Shown here: positions 8,357 to 17,407 of the stretch, piece after piece
Layout: each line of letters begins with the position of its first letter
Numbering within the stretch: position 1 is the first letter of the stretch
From: Megasphaera micronuciformis F0359
Lineage (GTDB): Bacteria > Bacillota > Negativicutes > Veillonellales > Megasphaeraceae
Direction: 5' to 3'
Length of the DNA: 64,000 nt
Assembly: GCF_000165735.1 (NCBI RefSeq)
Contig: NZ_GL538184.1
Coordinates: forward strand, 62,001 to 126,000
Position numbers and translations under genes: made by a program
The notes under the pieces: generated by a model
The model's input: the letters and a program-made list of their open reading frames with translations, nothing else
What the model was told of the DNA's origin: nothing
The model's database searches: none

Positions 8357-9475
8357 TCAACCGACAAGCGGTAAAATAACCGACTTAATAAGGATAATAA
8401 CCTCTGTTTCTTTTTTCGAGCGATAGCGACTGCGAAACAGTTTTCCGATAAGCGGTAAATCGCCCAATATCGGAACTTTACGGAGGTTCTCCGTTTCCTC
8501 TTTGCCTATGAGCCCGCCGATTACAATGCGCTCTCCCGCCTTGATATGTACCTGCGTATCCACTTGTCGTGTAGCCACCCGATAAGCCCTTAAATCTCGA
8601 ACATACACGGGCATGCCTACCTCTCCGTGAATATTAGCCGTAACCGTACCGTCAGTATGTATATAAGGCGTATATTGTAATAAAATACCCGCTTCTTTAT
8701 ATTCTGTCGTCGCATAGCGTTCGCCGCCCGTTACACGTTCCGTCACAACAGGGATTCGATCGCCGATGAAAATCCTGGCCTCTGTTCCGTTTGTCGCCAT
8801 TATATGAGGTTTAGCCAAAATAGAAGCTTTTCCGTCGGAAACAAAGGCATGAAGACGTGCCTCTATATAGGGCAATCGCGGTTTCCCCACACCGCCTCCG
8901 CCTTCCGACCAGGACCAATCAATCCCCAACTCTTTGACGGCTTCTTTATTAAGAGACAAAATTTCCGCTTCCACGTCCACCTGTTGAGGTGCGCGGTCCA
9001 CTGCCTGTACAAGCTGCTTAGCTGCCGTCACATCGCTATGCCTGCCGGTCATAACTATCGCATTGGAGCCGCCGACGGCCATCACACTGCCTTGATGTAA
9101 GGCGACACCGGCAACTTCCGCCGCATCGGCTGCTTTCATATAAGACAGAGGAAAGGCCTCGGAAACGGTTTTCTGCCCTTCCCCCTCCCCTTCAATTAAA
9201 ATTATCCCGTTTTTTTCTTCAAGGCACAAGCCCGCTTCGTGAATGACCGACTGTAGAGCTTCTTGAGCTGATACATTATGCAGATATACGGTAATATTCC
9301 CTTTTACGGATTCGTCAATCAAAATGTTCATTCCCGCACTTCGCCCCAAGCCTTCAAGAATCGTACGAAGGGGTACATCATGAGCATTTATTTGAATATT
9401 ACCGGCACAGTATCCCTTGCCGGATCCGAAAATAAGGCAAGAAAGAGCCACGGCAATCAGTACCTTTTTCCTCAT
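8357..9475 (-). CDS. Secretin-family outer-membrane channel (PilQ/GspD type)
   Basis: 372 residues from the ATG at 9475, which has a GGAGT Shine-Dalgarno and starts a signal peptide (MRKKVLIAVALSCLIFGSG). A longer frame to 9577 would overlap the upstream gene. It has one STN/N-domain (INAHDVPLRTILEGLGRSAG), a secretin N1-like domain (FPLSYMKAADAAEVAG) and the secretin domain (IFIGDRIPVV, AGERIVIGGLIGKEE, KVPILGDLPLIGKLFRSR). It would form a pore for type IV pili, DNA uptake or type II secretion. Shorter than typical PilQ. Only the upstream inner-membrane protein accompanies it here. Confidence 0.88.
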   Translation of the reverse strand: MRKKVLIAVALSCLIFGSGKGYCAGNIQINAHDVPLRTILEGLGRSAGMNILIDESVKGNITVYLHNVSAQEALQSVIHEAGLCLEEKNGIILIEGEGEGQKTVSEAFPLSYMKAADAAEVAGVALHQGSVMAVGGSNAIVMTGRHSDVTAAKQLVQAVDRAPQQVDVEAEILSLNKEAVKELGIDWSWSEGGGGVGKPRLPYIEARLHAFVSDGKASILAKPHIMATNGTEARIFIGDRIPVVTERVTGGERYATTEYKEAGILLQYTPYIHTDGTVTANIHGEVGMPVYVRDLRAYRVATRQVDTQVHIKAGERIVIGGLIGKEETENLRKVPILGDLPLIGKLFRSRYRSKKETEVIILIKSVILPLVG

Positions 9476-9485
9476 TATCCCACTC

Positions 9486-10040
9486 CTATCCGTTAATTTT
9501 CCATTGCCTTCCCTCTTTTTCCAAGATGACGGATATAGCAGATATATAAACAATACGAAATCCGTCAAACTCCTCATCTACAGCACAAACACGAGTATCT
9601 GCCGTTGATGACAGAATAACCAAATAAGCGCCTTCATTGACAAAACGCCCTTTGACAAGCGGTAAGACGGGTTGCTTTTTCAGCTCTTCTTTCGCCTTCC
9701 CGGTCATACCGGCCGGCTCCTTTTTCTGCTCACTCTCATGAGCCGTCCCTGTAACAAAAAGGTCCGGCAAAGGCTTGCGGCGTGCGGTTCCGGCTGTGCT
9801 GAATACCAGTGTTCCTTCCGTTTGCTTTCCTTCTTCTTTCTTCGGTGCGGAACACAAAGGAGGAGAAGATGCTTCTTCAAGCTTCTCCTCCTCCTTTATA
9901 GGCACGGACGACCTGTCATCATAAAAAATACCGATGCCGCCGACAACGAGAAGAATAATCCCGTACGGAAGAAACTTGTTTTTTACGTGAATCGACAGAT
10001 TCCGAACTTTATCCATTATTGGTTTGTCTATATGAACCAT
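9486..10040 (-). CDS. Single-pass membrane protein, likely secretin partner (PilP/GspC-like)
   Basis: 184 residues. A cytoplasmic stretch of about 22 residues, one membrane helix (about 25-40), a charged low-complexity linker (Lys/Glu/Pro-rich, 48-125) and a small C-terminal domain (KGRFVNEGAYLVILSSTADT, DGFRIVYISAISVILEKEGR). This architecture matches PilP/GspC pilotin-type proteins that contact the secretin. It ends 10 bp before the secretin start, so they form one operon. Not a confident family match; assigned by architecture and position. Confidence 0.7.
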   Translation of the reverse strand: MVHIDKPIMDKVRNLSIHVKNKFLPYGIILLVVGGIGIFYDDRSSVPIKEEEKLEEASSPPLCSAPKKEEGKQTEGTLVFSTAGTARRKPLPDLFVTGTAHESEQKKEPAGMTGKAKEELKKQPVLPLVKGRFVNEGAYLVILSSTADTRVCAVDEEFDGFRIVYISAISVILEKEGRQWKING

Positions 10041-10050
10041 AACCCGGAAA

Positions 10051-11490
10051 TCACCTCTTTTTGAGATTTTTCAAGGTATTTCGCAAATGGCGCTTGTAAA
10101 TTTCCACACCCGGCTGGTCAAATGCATCCACATCGGCCAACTCTCCTTCATAAGCAACGGACAAGCACAACATATACATCAATTCTCCTAAATGAAAGGC
10201 TGAAAGTTCAGGTAACTCAAAAACCGCATGAGGCCTATCATCCTCGCCTAAAGCCGTCGCGTTAGCAGCACAAGCGGCTGTCATAATATCACTCAATGCT
10301 AACCCGCCCAGATCTTCAAGTCCCGCCGTTTCAGCATACCTTTCAGGGATGACCGCATCTTTTTGCCATTTTTTCAAGACTACAAACTGTACAATCTTGT
10401 CATGCGGTCCGTCTTGATGTTCCTGCGTTTGAGCATGCATATCCGTCGTCCCTACCGAAGCGACAGGCGTACGACCGTAAAAAACATTCTGTCCGTGACG
10501 GTTTCTGCGTTTTCCCAATGATTCGGCAGACAACTGTACATACCATTCCGACAAGGATTTCAATGCATCTGCATAAGGCATGAATACTTCAATCGTCCTA
10601 CCGTGATGAACCGCTGCCAGATACTTTAATACGGCATTCAGTAACGCCGGATTTTTCATAATGTCAGATGTACGACACGCTTCATCCATAGCCGCCGCTC
10701 CGGCCAAAAATTCACGAATAGGAAAGCCTATGATAGCACCTGCTAATAAGGCCGTTTCGGAAAAAACGCTAAAGCGTCCCCCGATACCGTCAGGCACATA
10801 AAACATAGGCCACTTCATTTGCCGAGCCGTTTTATGCAAAAGTGTTTCCCCATCTCCTTCAGTCGGCGATGTAATCACTGCCGTCTCGGTACAAATACCG
10901 AGTTTTCGCAGAGCTCCTTCCATTGTCACATAGCCTGCCATGGGTTCTATCGTCGTTCCCGATTTGGAAATGACAATGTGTACTACTGTGTAATCGGACT
11001 TTCGTTTCTTTTCACGCATAAAGAAAGCTTTGAGGTCGCAAAGGGACCGTCCGTCCGCATTATTGCCGGCAAAGAATATCTTCGGGTAACCGCTACGTTC
11101 CTCGGATGTTAACAAATTCCACACAGCACCGCAATGAACATCAAACAATACCTTACCGCCCAAATACGATCCGCCCACGCCGTAGAATATAACAGCATCC
11201 ACTCGCTGCCGCAAAGATTGTGCATAGGCTTCAATAAACCGAATTCGTTCAGGCGTATTAATCTTGTCTTCACCTATGAAGGGTAGCTGAAAAAAGCGGA
11301 CACGTTCCTGTCCGCCGTCTTTGGATAAATGCCCTGCAGCCTTTCCCGTACGACGCATTTCGCAAACGGCTTCATGGCCCTTTTCCCATTCAGGCTTGAA
11401 CGCCTCTACTTCTTCACTTGTAACATAATTCTCTCCGTACAGTCCCGAAAAATCGAAAACAAATCCGGTCGGTAAGGTAATCTTTGCCAT
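10051..11490 (-). CDS. pgi: Glucose-6-phosphate isomerase
   Basis: 479 residues from the ATG at 11490 (MAKITLPTG), preceded by a GGAGAGGAG Shine-Dalgarno; the longer frame to 11547 lacks one. Contains the SIS-fold motifs of phosphoglucose isomerase: VHIVISKSGTTIEPM, PDGIGGRFSVFSETALL and the C-terminal DQPGVEIYKRHLRNTLK. Interconverts glucose-6-phosphate and fructose-6-phosphate in the cytoplasm. Ends 10 bp before the PilP-like gene, so the secretin pair may be transcribed from the pgi promoter. Confidence 0.96.
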   Translation of the reverse strand: MAKITLPTGFVFDFSGLYGENYVTSEEVEAFKPEWEKGHEAVCEMRRTGKAAGHLSKDGGQERVRFFQLPFIGEDKINTPERIRFIEAYAQSLRQRVDAVIFYGVGGSYLGGKVLFDVHCGAVWNLLTSEERSGYPKIFFAGNNADGRSLCDLKAFFMREKKRKSDYTVVHIVISKSGTTIEPMAGYVTMEGALRKLGICTETAVITSPTEGDGETLLHKTARQMKWPMFYVPDGIGGRFSVFSETALLAGAIIGFPIREFLAGAAAMDEACRTSDIMKNPALLNAVLKYLAAVHHGRTIEVFMPYADALKSLSEWYVQLSAESLGKRRNRHGQNVFYGRTPVASVGTTDMHAQTQEHQDGPHDKIVQFVVLKKWQKDAVIPERYAETAGLEDLGGLALSDIMTAACAANATALGEDDRPHAVFELPELSAFHLGELMYMLCLSVAYEGELADVDAFDQPGVEIYKRHLRNTLKNLKKR

Positions 11491-11601
11491 GTAAGAACTC
11501 CTCTCCTCAGTATTCTTATTGTATGCCAAAGTTAAGTTTTTTTGCAATACAAAGCCTATTCTTTTTCATTGGGTATAACTTTGCAAAGCCCTTATTTACG
11601 C

Positions 11602-11643
11602 GAAAAAAGCGATGTCTTACTTTTTTAAGACATCGCTTTTTTC
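11602..11643. terminator. Bidirectional terminator between the permease and pgi
   Basis: Near-perfect inverted repeat GAAAAAAGCGATGTCTTA / TAAGACATCGCTTTTTTC with a short T loop. It ends the leftward permease transcript before pgi. Confidence 0.88.
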
Positions 11644-11674
11644 ATGATTTTTTAATTCGGATGCATCTTTATGA

Positions 11675-12985
11675 TTACAGTTCTTCCGATTCCTTAATAA
11701 GTCCTGCCTTTTTCTTACGCAAATACATTACATAAAACGGCAAGATTACAATACATCCGCCAAGTCCCCAAGTCAATTGGGCCGCTGTTGCCTGGAGCAG
11801 CATCCACAAAGAAACGACAACAGCAATAAGGGGAATGGTTATACCGAAGGGTATTTTATAGGGCCGTTCTTTATGGGCCCATTTTTTCCTGAATACGATG
11901 ACAGCAATACAAGTCGGTAAATATTGTGTAAACCGTGATACGGCACTGATAGCTGCCAGCATAGTAAAGCTGCCGCTCCAAGCCAAGAGTAAACTGAGCA
12001 CGGCTGTCGTAATAGCCGCCACATAAGGAATATTCTTCTTATCCCTTTTTGACAATACGGCCGGCAACATACCGTCTTCAGATAAGGCCGTAGCAATACG
12101 CGGCGCCATGAAAGCCTGTGCAAAATTAATACCGCCCATAGACAAAAGAGTGCCGGCCAGAACGAAGTACATACCTACAGGACCGATAGCTTTATAAAAA
12201 GCATCCTGCACCGGAGCTTGCGACGAAGCCAGTTCAGGCCCCATAACGCCGATACATACACCTAAAATCAATAGATACAGCACGGTAACACTGACCATGA
12301 CCGTAATAATAGCCCTAGGCAAGTTTTTTTTCGGGTTGTCCATGTCTTCAGCCGCTACGGCAATGGCTTCAAATCCCGTATAAGCGAAGAAGAGTAGCAC
12401 GGCTGCCTGAGCAAAAGAGCCGGGCGTGTATTCATCATTTAAAAAGACAGGCGTAAAATTGCTGCCGTTTACAAAGAAAATGCCGACACAAATAAAGGCA
12501 AAAAGAGGCACCAATTTGGAAACCGTAATCAAATCATTTAAGCGTTTTGACGTATCGACGCCTAACAAATTCAAAACGGTTAAGAGAATGATAATAACGG
12601 AAGCTATAATATTTTTATTCATATCACCGCCCAACATCGGAAAAGCGGCACCCAAAGCCGTTGCGAAACCGACGGACATGGTAGCCCAGGCAATAATGAT
12701 AACAACCCATTTCAACACGCCTACTTCAAAACCCCAGAAGTCTCCCAGAGCATGCTTCGCATATAAGTAAGGACCTCCGTTACGAGTAAAAAAGCCCGCC
12801 GCTTCGGCAAAACAGAGAGCAATGCAACCCGCTAAGAGTGCATCGAAAAAGAGAACTCCCAGACTGGCCGAACCGATAACGGCGTAGGCCTTGTTGGGTA
12901 AAAGGAAAATCCCGGTTCCTACAATAGCGTTAATGCCCAGAAGTACAATGCTCCAAAAGCCGAATTTATTCTTTGCTTCTTTCAT
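11675..12985 (-). CDS. APC-family amino-acid permease
   Basis: 436 residues with about 12 membrane segments and the APC N-terminal motif IVLLGINAIVGTGIFLLP. Short cytoplasmic C-terminus. It begins 3 bp after the stop of the gamma-glutamyl hydrolase gene (12989-13717), so the pair is one operon. Likely imports an amino acid or gamma-glutamyl compound handled by that hydrolase. The substrate is inferred from the neighbour only. Confidence 0.9.
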   Translation of the reverse strand: MKEAKNKFGFWSIVLLGINAIVGTGIFLLPNKAYAVIGSASLGVLFFDALLAGCIALCFAEAAGFFTRNGGPYLYAKHALGDFWGFEVGVLKWVVIIIAWATMSVGFATALGAAFPMLGGDMNKNIIASVIIILLTVLNLLGVDTSKRLNDLITVSKLVPLFAFICVGIFFVNGSNFTPVFLNDEYTPGSFAQAAVLLFFAYTGFEAIAVAAEDMDNPKKNLPRAIITVMVSVTVLYLLILGVCIGVMGPELASSQAPVQDAFYKAIGPVGMYFVLAGTLLSMGGINFAQAFMAPRIATALSEDGMLPAVLSKRDKKNIPYVAAITTAVLSLLLAWSGSFTMLAAISAVSRFTQYLPTCIAVIVFRKKWAHKERPYKIPFGITIPLIAVVVSLWMLLQATAAQLTWGLGGCIVILPFYVMYLRKKKAGLIKESEEL

Positions 12986-12988
12986 AAC

Positions 12989-13717
12989 TTATCCTTTCTT
13001 CGCTGCAGCAACAAATGAATCAAATAATGCCTGCGCACGCTTATCTTTGAAAGCCATCATTTCAGGATGGTATTGACAGGCAATAAACCACGACCGCGAC
13101 GGATCTTCAAGAGCTTCAATTGTCCCATCCTTAGCACGAGCCGTAATCCGTAAATTCTTACCTTCCCGGTGCACTGTCTGATGATGGTGAGAATTGACGA
13201 CACAAGTCGTCACACCTAAGATCTCTGCTAAACGAGAGTCCGCCTCTATCTCAATAGTATGAGTCGCCAATCCGGGCGTCTGCCCTTGAGAGTGCTTCAT
13301 CTGCACCTTTGCATACTTTAAGTCTTGATATAGGCTGCCACCGCGATAAACATTGAGAACCTGCATGCCGCGGCAAATGGCAAAGACGGGAAGATTTCGT
13401 CTTTCCGCTTCCTTTAACAGCATCATATCGAAGTGATCTCGCTCCGGCCAAATATCACCGAGGCCTTGTAAGGGTTCTTCTCCGTAAGCAAGGGGTGATA
13501 CATCATGACCGCCCGACAAAATAAGTCCGTCAACATGCTCCATAAGCTCGCAAACCACCTCATCATTTTCCGTAAAAGGAAGAATAACGGGAATGCCGCC
13601 GGACCGCTCAACAGATTTCAAATAGTTATCATTTACATAGGCCCGCCGTAAATCGACATAGGCTCCGCCGTTATCACGGATAATACTTCCGGACACGCCG
13701 ATTAAAGGTCTACTCAT
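12989..13717 (-). CDS. Class-I glutamine-amidotransferase-like gamma-glutamyl hydrolase (peptidase C26)
   Basis: 242 residues. The catalytic cysteine C115 lies in FAICRGMQVLNV, the oxyanion region is LSGGHDVSPLAYGE, and the His-Glu pair is in ACQYHPEMMAF near the C-terminus. Family members cleave gamma-glutamyl bonds (gamma-Glu-GABA hydrolase PuuD, or gamma-glutamyl peptides). Cotranscribed with the APC permease downstream, which suggests uptake followed by cleavage of a gamma-glutamyl compound. No other Puu-pathway genes are nearby. Confidence 0.88.
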   Translation of the reverse strand: MSRPLIGVSGSIIRDNGGAYVDLRRAYVNDNYLKSVERSGGIPVILPFTENDEVVCELMEHVDGLILSGGHDVSPLAYGEEPLQGLGDIWPERDHFDMMLLKEAERRNLPVFAICRGMQVLNVYRGGSLYQDLKYAKVQMKHSQGQTPGLATHTIEIEADSRLAEILGVTTCVVNSHHHQTVHREGKNLRITARAKDGTIEALEDPSRSWFIACQYHPEMMAFKDKRAQALFDSFVAAAKKG

Positions 13718-13845
13718 TACTTTTATCCCCCCATTTCGAATATCCTTTATTATACTACAATCATTACAACTGTAACGTTTTTATTCATAGACATTTATCA
13801 TACACTTTATGCGCAATCACTCTATGGGCTTTAACATATAGATAC

Positions 13846-13880
13846 AAAAACCCCGCCATTGCCTAAGCAATGGCGGGGCC
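13846..13880 (-). terminator. Terminator of the ribosomal-protein operon
   Basis: GC-rich perfect stem CCCCGCCATTGC / GCAATGGCGGGG with a CTAA loop and a T-run on the minus strand, 15 bp past rplL. It closes the operon without rpoB. Confidence 0.92.
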
Positions 13881-13894
13881 TCTAAATGGCAGAA

Positions 13895-14266
13895 TTATTT
13901 CAATTCTACAGAAGCGCCTGCTTCTTCCAATTTAGCTTTCATTTCTTCAGCAGCAGCTTTAGCTACGCCTTCTTTTACAGTTGCGGGAGCGCCGTCAACC
14001 ATAGCTTTTGCTTCTTTCAAGCCGAGACCCGTAAGTTCACGAACAACTTTGATAACGTTGATCTTCTTGTCGCCGGCAGATGCCAATACAACGTCGAAAT
14101 CGGATTTTTCTTCGCCGCCAGCTGCTGCGCCTGCTGCGGGAGCTGCTGCTACAGCTACGGGAGCTGCTGCGGATACGCCGAATTTTTCTTCCATGTCTTT
14201 AACGAGTTCGGAAAGTTCCAATACTGTCATGCCTTCAATGGCTTGTAAGATTTCTTCTTTAGTCAT
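13895..14266 (-). CDS. rplL: Ribosomal protein L7/L12
   Basis: 123 residues, the usual length. N-terminal dimerisation domain ([20 protein letters not shown]), Ala/Gly-rich hinge (residues 35-52) and the C-terminal factor-binding domain ([20 protein letters not shown]). Forms the ribosomal stalk with L10. Last gene of the rpmG-rplL cluster. AGGAAC precedes the ATG. Confidence 0.98.
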   Translation of the reverse strand: MTKEEILQAIEGMTVLELSELVKDMEEKFGVSAAAPVAVAAAPAAGAAAGGEEKSDFDVVLASAGDKKINVIKVVRELTGLGLKEAKAMVDGAPATVKEGVAKAAAEEMKAKLEEAGASVELK

Positions 14267-14316
14267 TTTAAGTTCCTCCGTAATTTACGTAATAGTTTAA
14301 TCTTTCAAAGTTAAAA

Positions 14317-14871
14317 TTAAGCTGTTTCCTGTTCCGCTTTTTTAGCACGAACTGCTTCAAGAGCATAAACGACGTTGCGAATATTGCCTTGAAGAACGTT
14401 GACCAAACCGGATACGGGAGCTTGCATACTGCCAAGCAACTTGGCAATAAGTTCTTCGCGACTCGGCAAATCGGCCAATGCATTAACTGCAGCGGCATCG
14501 ATAACCTGACCGTCGACCAAACCTGCTTTAACCGTCAAAGCTTCCGTTTTAGTTTCCTTAATGAAAGCTTTCAGGATTTTTGCAGGAGCTACAGCATCTT
14601 CTGCAGAATATGCGAGAGCCGTAGGTCCTTCCAAGTGGGAATCCAATCCGTCATAACCGAGTTCATCGGCTGCGATGCGAGTCAAAGTGTTTTTGATAAC
14701 CTTATATTCAACACCGCCTTCACGGAATTTACGACGAAGTTTCGTTACATCGGCAACAGTAAGGCCTGTAAAGCCGACGAGAACGGCACCTTGTGCAGAT
14801 TCCAACTTTTCCTTCATTTCAGCGACAACAGCGGCTTTCGCCGGAGATACGCCGTGTGTAGGCATAGACAT
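14317..14871 (-). CDS. rplJ: Ribosomal protein L10
   Basis: 184 residues from the ATG at 14871, placed 8 bp after AGGAGG; a GTG 9 bp upstream overlaps that Shine-Dalgarno and is unlikely. Contains KLESAQGAVLVGFTGLTVAD and FREGGVEYKVIKNTL. Anchors L7/L12 to 23S rRNA and, as L10-L7/L12, autoregulates via the leader at 14885-15030. Confidence 0.97.
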   Translation of the reverse strand: MSMPTHGVSPAKAAVVAEMKEKLESAQGAVLVGFTGLTVADVTKLRRKFREGGVEYKVIKNTLTRIAADELGYDGLDSHLEGPTALAYSAEDAVAPAKILKAFIKETKTEALTVKAGLVDGQVIDAAAVNALADLPSREELIAKLLGSMQAPVSGLVNVLQGNIRNVVYALEAVRAKKAEQETA

Positions 14872-14884
14872 TCGATACACCTCC

Positions 14885-15030
14885 TCTTGTTGGATTTATA
14901 TCGTCTTAGCAATAAAATCGGCCTCCATGCATGTGCATGTGAGGCCGAACCAGTATCTATCAGATATATCTACCAGTTTCATAGCCTCAGATGGCGGACC
15001 TTAGTCCATTATACATACCTTCAGTCTACA
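14885..15030 (-). promoter_or_regulatory. Probable L10 leader (ribosomal-protein autoregulatory RNA)
   Basis: The gap between rplA and rplJ holds structured sequence. Its most visible element is a hairpin GGCCTCACATGC...GCATGGAGGCC at about 14919-14946, followed by a T-rich stretch before the rplJ Shine-Dalgarno. L10 leaders occur at exactly this place in Firmicutes. A TATAAT-like hexamer (minus strand, about 15010) could also start an internal transcript. Assigned by position and structure. Confidence 0.6.
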
Positions 15031-15043
15031 GCTAAGAGAGATA

Positions 15044-15760
15044 TTATTTTTCTTCCGCTTTTACAGCACCTTTAATGCTGAATTGGTTAATGTGAATCCC
15101 CGGGCTCATTGTCGAGCTGACCGTAATCGATTTGATATACTGGCCTTTTGCTCCGGACGGCTTCACTTTAATCAGCGTATCGACGAGAGTCGTCAAGTTT
15201 TCTACCAACTTGGCTGCGTCGAACGATTTTTTACCGATGGGAGAGTGAATATTTCCGGCCTTATCCGTACGATATTCAATCTTACCGGCTTTACTTTCAT
15301 TAACGGCTCTGGCTACGTCCATCGTTACCGTGCCGACTTTCGGGTTAGGCATCAGGCCCTTAGGGCCGAGGACCTTACCGAGACGACCGACTTTACCCAT
15401 CATATCGGGAGTAGCGATAGCGACATCAAATTCAAACCAGCCGCCTTTAATTTTTTCTACCAAGTCGTCGCCGCCGACATAATCGGCACCGGCTTCTTGA
15501 GCTTCCTTTTCTTTTTCGCCCTGTGCAAAAACGAGGACGCGTTTCGTTTTACCGATACCGTGGGGCAGTACCAAAGCACCGCGAACCTGCTGATCGGCAT
15601 ATTTCGGGTCAACGTTGAGGTTGACAGCCAATTCGACGGTTTCATCAAATTTGGCGGTATCCATTTTTTTCAGGATATCAATTGCTTCAGCCGCATCATA
15701 CAATGCCTGTGCATCGAACGATTTGAGGGCGTCGGCATATTTCTTACCTACTTTTGCCAT
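15044..15760 (-). CDS. rplA: Ribosomal protein L1
   Basis: 238 residues from the ATG at 15760 ([15 protein letters not shown]), preceded by AGGAGG; the 16-codon longer frame is not used. Signature motifs [19 protein letters not shown] and [13 protein letters not shown]. Binds 23S rRNA at the L1 stalk and can repress the L11-L1 message in other bacteria. Follows rplK by about 60 bp. Confidence 0.98.
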   Translation of the reverse strand: MAKVGKKYADALKSFDAQALYDAAEAIDILKKMDTAKFDETVELAVNLNVDPKYADQQVRGALVLPHGIGKTKRVLVFAQGEKEKEAQEAGADYVGGDDLVEKIKGGWFEFDVAIATPDMMGKVGRLGKVLGPKGLMPNPKVGTVTMDVARAVNESKAGKIEYRTDKAGNIHSPIGKKSFDAAKLVENLTTLVDTLIKVKPSGAKGQYIKSITVSSTMSPGIHINQFSIKGAVKAEEK

Positions 15761-15822
15761 CTGTGTTTTCCTCCTGTTGTGGTCATGCGGAGACAAGTCT
15801 CCTTCCACGGGATAACAACGTC

Positions 15823-16248
15823 TTAGTCGACGATGTCGATACCCATGCTGCGAGCCGTACCTTCAACCATTTTCATAGCTGCTTCGACATCGTTTGCATT
15901 GAGGTCGGGCATCTTGGTTTCGGCGATTTCGCGAACTTTATCGCGACCGAGCTTAGCAACTTTCTTCTTGTTCGGTTCACCCGAAGCTTTGTCCAAACCT
16001 GCCGCTTTTTTCAGCAATACTGCTGCAGGCGGAGTTTTGGTAATGAATGTAAAGGATCTGTCGTCGTATACGGTAATTTCAACAGGAATAATATAACCTG
16101 CCTGCTTTGCCGTACGTTCGTTAAATTCCTTGACAAAGGCCATAATGTTGACGCCGGCCTGACCCAATGCAGGACCGATAGGAGGCGCCGGAGTTGCCTT
16201 ACCTGCTTCACACTGAAGCTTTACCATTCTTGCTACTTTTTTTGCCAT
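15823..16248 (-). CDS. rplK: Ribosomal protein L11
   Basis: 141 residues, the usual length. The N-terminal proline-rich motif [19 protein letters not shown] and the C-terminal rRNA-binding domain ([19 protein letters not shown]) are both present. Binds the GTPase-associated region of 23S rRNA. Confidence 0.98.
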   Translation of the reverse strand: MAKKVARMVKLQCEAGKATPAPPIGPALGQAGVNIMAFVKEFNERTAKQAGYIIPVEITVYDDRSFTFITKTPPAAVLLKKAAGLDKASGEPNKKKVAKLGRDKVREIAETKMPDLNANDVEAAMKMVEGTARSMGIDIVD

Positions 16249-16334
16249 GGTGATTTACACCTCCTTACATTACAAGATGTGGTTAAACGGGTCGACGACC
16301 CTCCCACTCGCGACGAAAACGTCGCATTAGAAGT

Positions 16335-16874
16335 TTATTCCAGACTCTTCTCGATTTGAGAATAGTCGACTTCTACCGAAGTTTCACGGCCGAACATATC
16401 AATCAGGCCTTTAAGCGTACCCTTCTCATTGTTAATTTCCGTAATAGTCGCATAAAAATTATCGAAGGGGCCCGAAATAATACGGACCTGTTCGCCGATT
16501 TCAACGGAAATCTGCGGGCGCACTTCTTTTTCTATACCTTGAGACTTGAGGATGCGTCTTACTTCCTGCGGTTCCAAGGGAACAGGTTTCGTTGCCGAAC
16601 CTACAAAACCGGTAACTCCCGGCGTATTACGGACAACGTACCAGGAGCGATCGTTGACTTCCATTTCAACAAAGACATAGCCCGGATAGATCTTACGTCT
16701 TACCGTACGTTTCCGACCGTCTTTGACATCAATTTCGTCTTCTTCAGGAACAAGAATCCGTTCAATAACGTTTTCCAGCCCCATGGATCTGACCTTACGT
16801 TCCAAGTTGTCTTTGACTTTTTTCTCATACCCGGAATACGTATGAATGACATACCAATTCTTTTCAGATTCCAT
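16335..16874 (-). CDS. nusG: Transcription elongation/antitermination factor NusG
   Basis: 179 residues. The NGN domain has WYVIHTYSGYEKKVKDNLE and KIYPGYVFVEMEVND; the KOW domain has GEQVRIISGPFDNFYATITEI. Binds RNA polymerase and couples transcription to translation or Rho. Starts 13 bp after secE. A small hairpin (GCGACGTTTTCGTCGC, 16311-16326) lies between nusG and rplK. Confidence 0.98.
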   Translation of the reverse strand: MESEKNWYVIHTYSGYEKKVKDNLERKVRSMGLENVIERILVPEEDEIDVKDGRKRTVRRKIYPGYVFVEMEVNDRSWYVVRNTPGVTGFVGSATKPVPLEPQEVRRILKSQGIEKEVRPQISVEIGEQVRIISGPFDNFYATITEINNEKGTLKGLIDMFGRETSVEVDYSQIEKSLE

Positions 16875-16887
16875 TCGGATCCGCCTC

Positions 16888-17124
16888 CTAACCGATCACT
16901 ACGCGAAGCAGTTGAAAAAGTTCTGCGAATACGGCATCCGATACGGCGATAATGGCCATGACGACCAGTGTCGCCACAATAACCATAACGGTATAGTTGA
17001 TCAGTTCTTTCCGTGTCGGCCAGATGACCTTCTTCATTTCCGTTTTTACGCCTTGTAGGAATCGGCCTGACTCTTTTTTCTTTTTATTCTTTTGTGCTGC
17101 TTTTTGTGCTGCTGAAAGTGACAT
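16888..17124 (-). CDS. secE: Preprotein translocase subunit SecE
   Basis: 78 residues from the ATG at 17124 (MSLSAAQKAAQKNKKKKES), preceded by GAGAGG; a TTG 18 bp upstream is rejected because it lies in front of that Shine-Dalgarno. Has the SecE signature FLQGVKTEMKKVIWPTRKEL and one membrane helix (TVMVIVATLVVMAIIAVSDA). Essential inner-membrane part of SecYEG. Confidence 0.96.
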   Translation of the reverse strand: MSLSAAQKAAQKNKKKKESGRFLQGVKTEMKKVIWPTRKELINYTVMVIVATLVVMAIIAVSDAVFAELFQLLRVVIG

Positions 17125-17166
17125 ATAACCTCTCACATTCAAAAAATAATTTTAAGATTCAGGCAA

Positions 17167-17316
17167 TTACTTTGTTTCTTTATGTAACGTTTCTTTCTTG
17201 CAGAACGGGCAATATTTCTTCAATTCCAAACGATCGGGATTGTTTTTCTTATTCTTATTCGTCCGATAGTTACGGTTTTTACACTCTGTGCATGCCATCG
17301 TAATAGCTGTACGCAT
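17167..17316 (-). CDS. rpmG: Ribosomal protein L33
   Basis: 49 residues. Starts [19 protein letters not shown] and ends [10 protein letters not shown]. Two CxxC pairs (CTEC and CPFC) make this the zinc-binding form. First gene of the translation/secretion cluster, about 40 bp before secE. Common organisation in Firmicutes. Confidence 0.97.
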   Translation of the reverse strand: MRTAITMACTECKNRNYRTNKNKKNNPDRLELKKYCPFCKKETLHKETK

Positions 17317-17377
17317 TCCTAACACCTCACTTCATTAGATAGTCAAAAACCTACTTTTTGCGCAAGACTGCTTATAT

Positions 17378-17407
17378 AACTTACCACAAAGAGCGGTCTG
17401 ACGTCAA
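17378..17407 (-). promoter_or_regulatory. Candidate promoter for the rpmG-rplL operon
   Basis: On the minus strand, TTGACG (17402-17407) and TAAGTT (17378-17383) are spaced 18 bp, about 60 bp upstream of rpmG. The -35 is strong and the -10 is imperfect. The rest of 17408-17641 shows no gene. Confidence 0.45.

Noticed and set aside
8085-8360. 91-codon TTG-initiated minus-strand ORF
   Set aside because: Composition is unlike a protein (Ser/Gly/Arg-rich); a different frame in the same place reads as a membrane protein, so I listed that remnant instead.
13886-15826. Long antisense plus-strand ORFs (120-247 codons) over rplL, rplJ and rplA
   Set aside because: They are mirror frames of highly biased ribosomal-protein genes, Phe/Cys/Ser-rich and without start signals.
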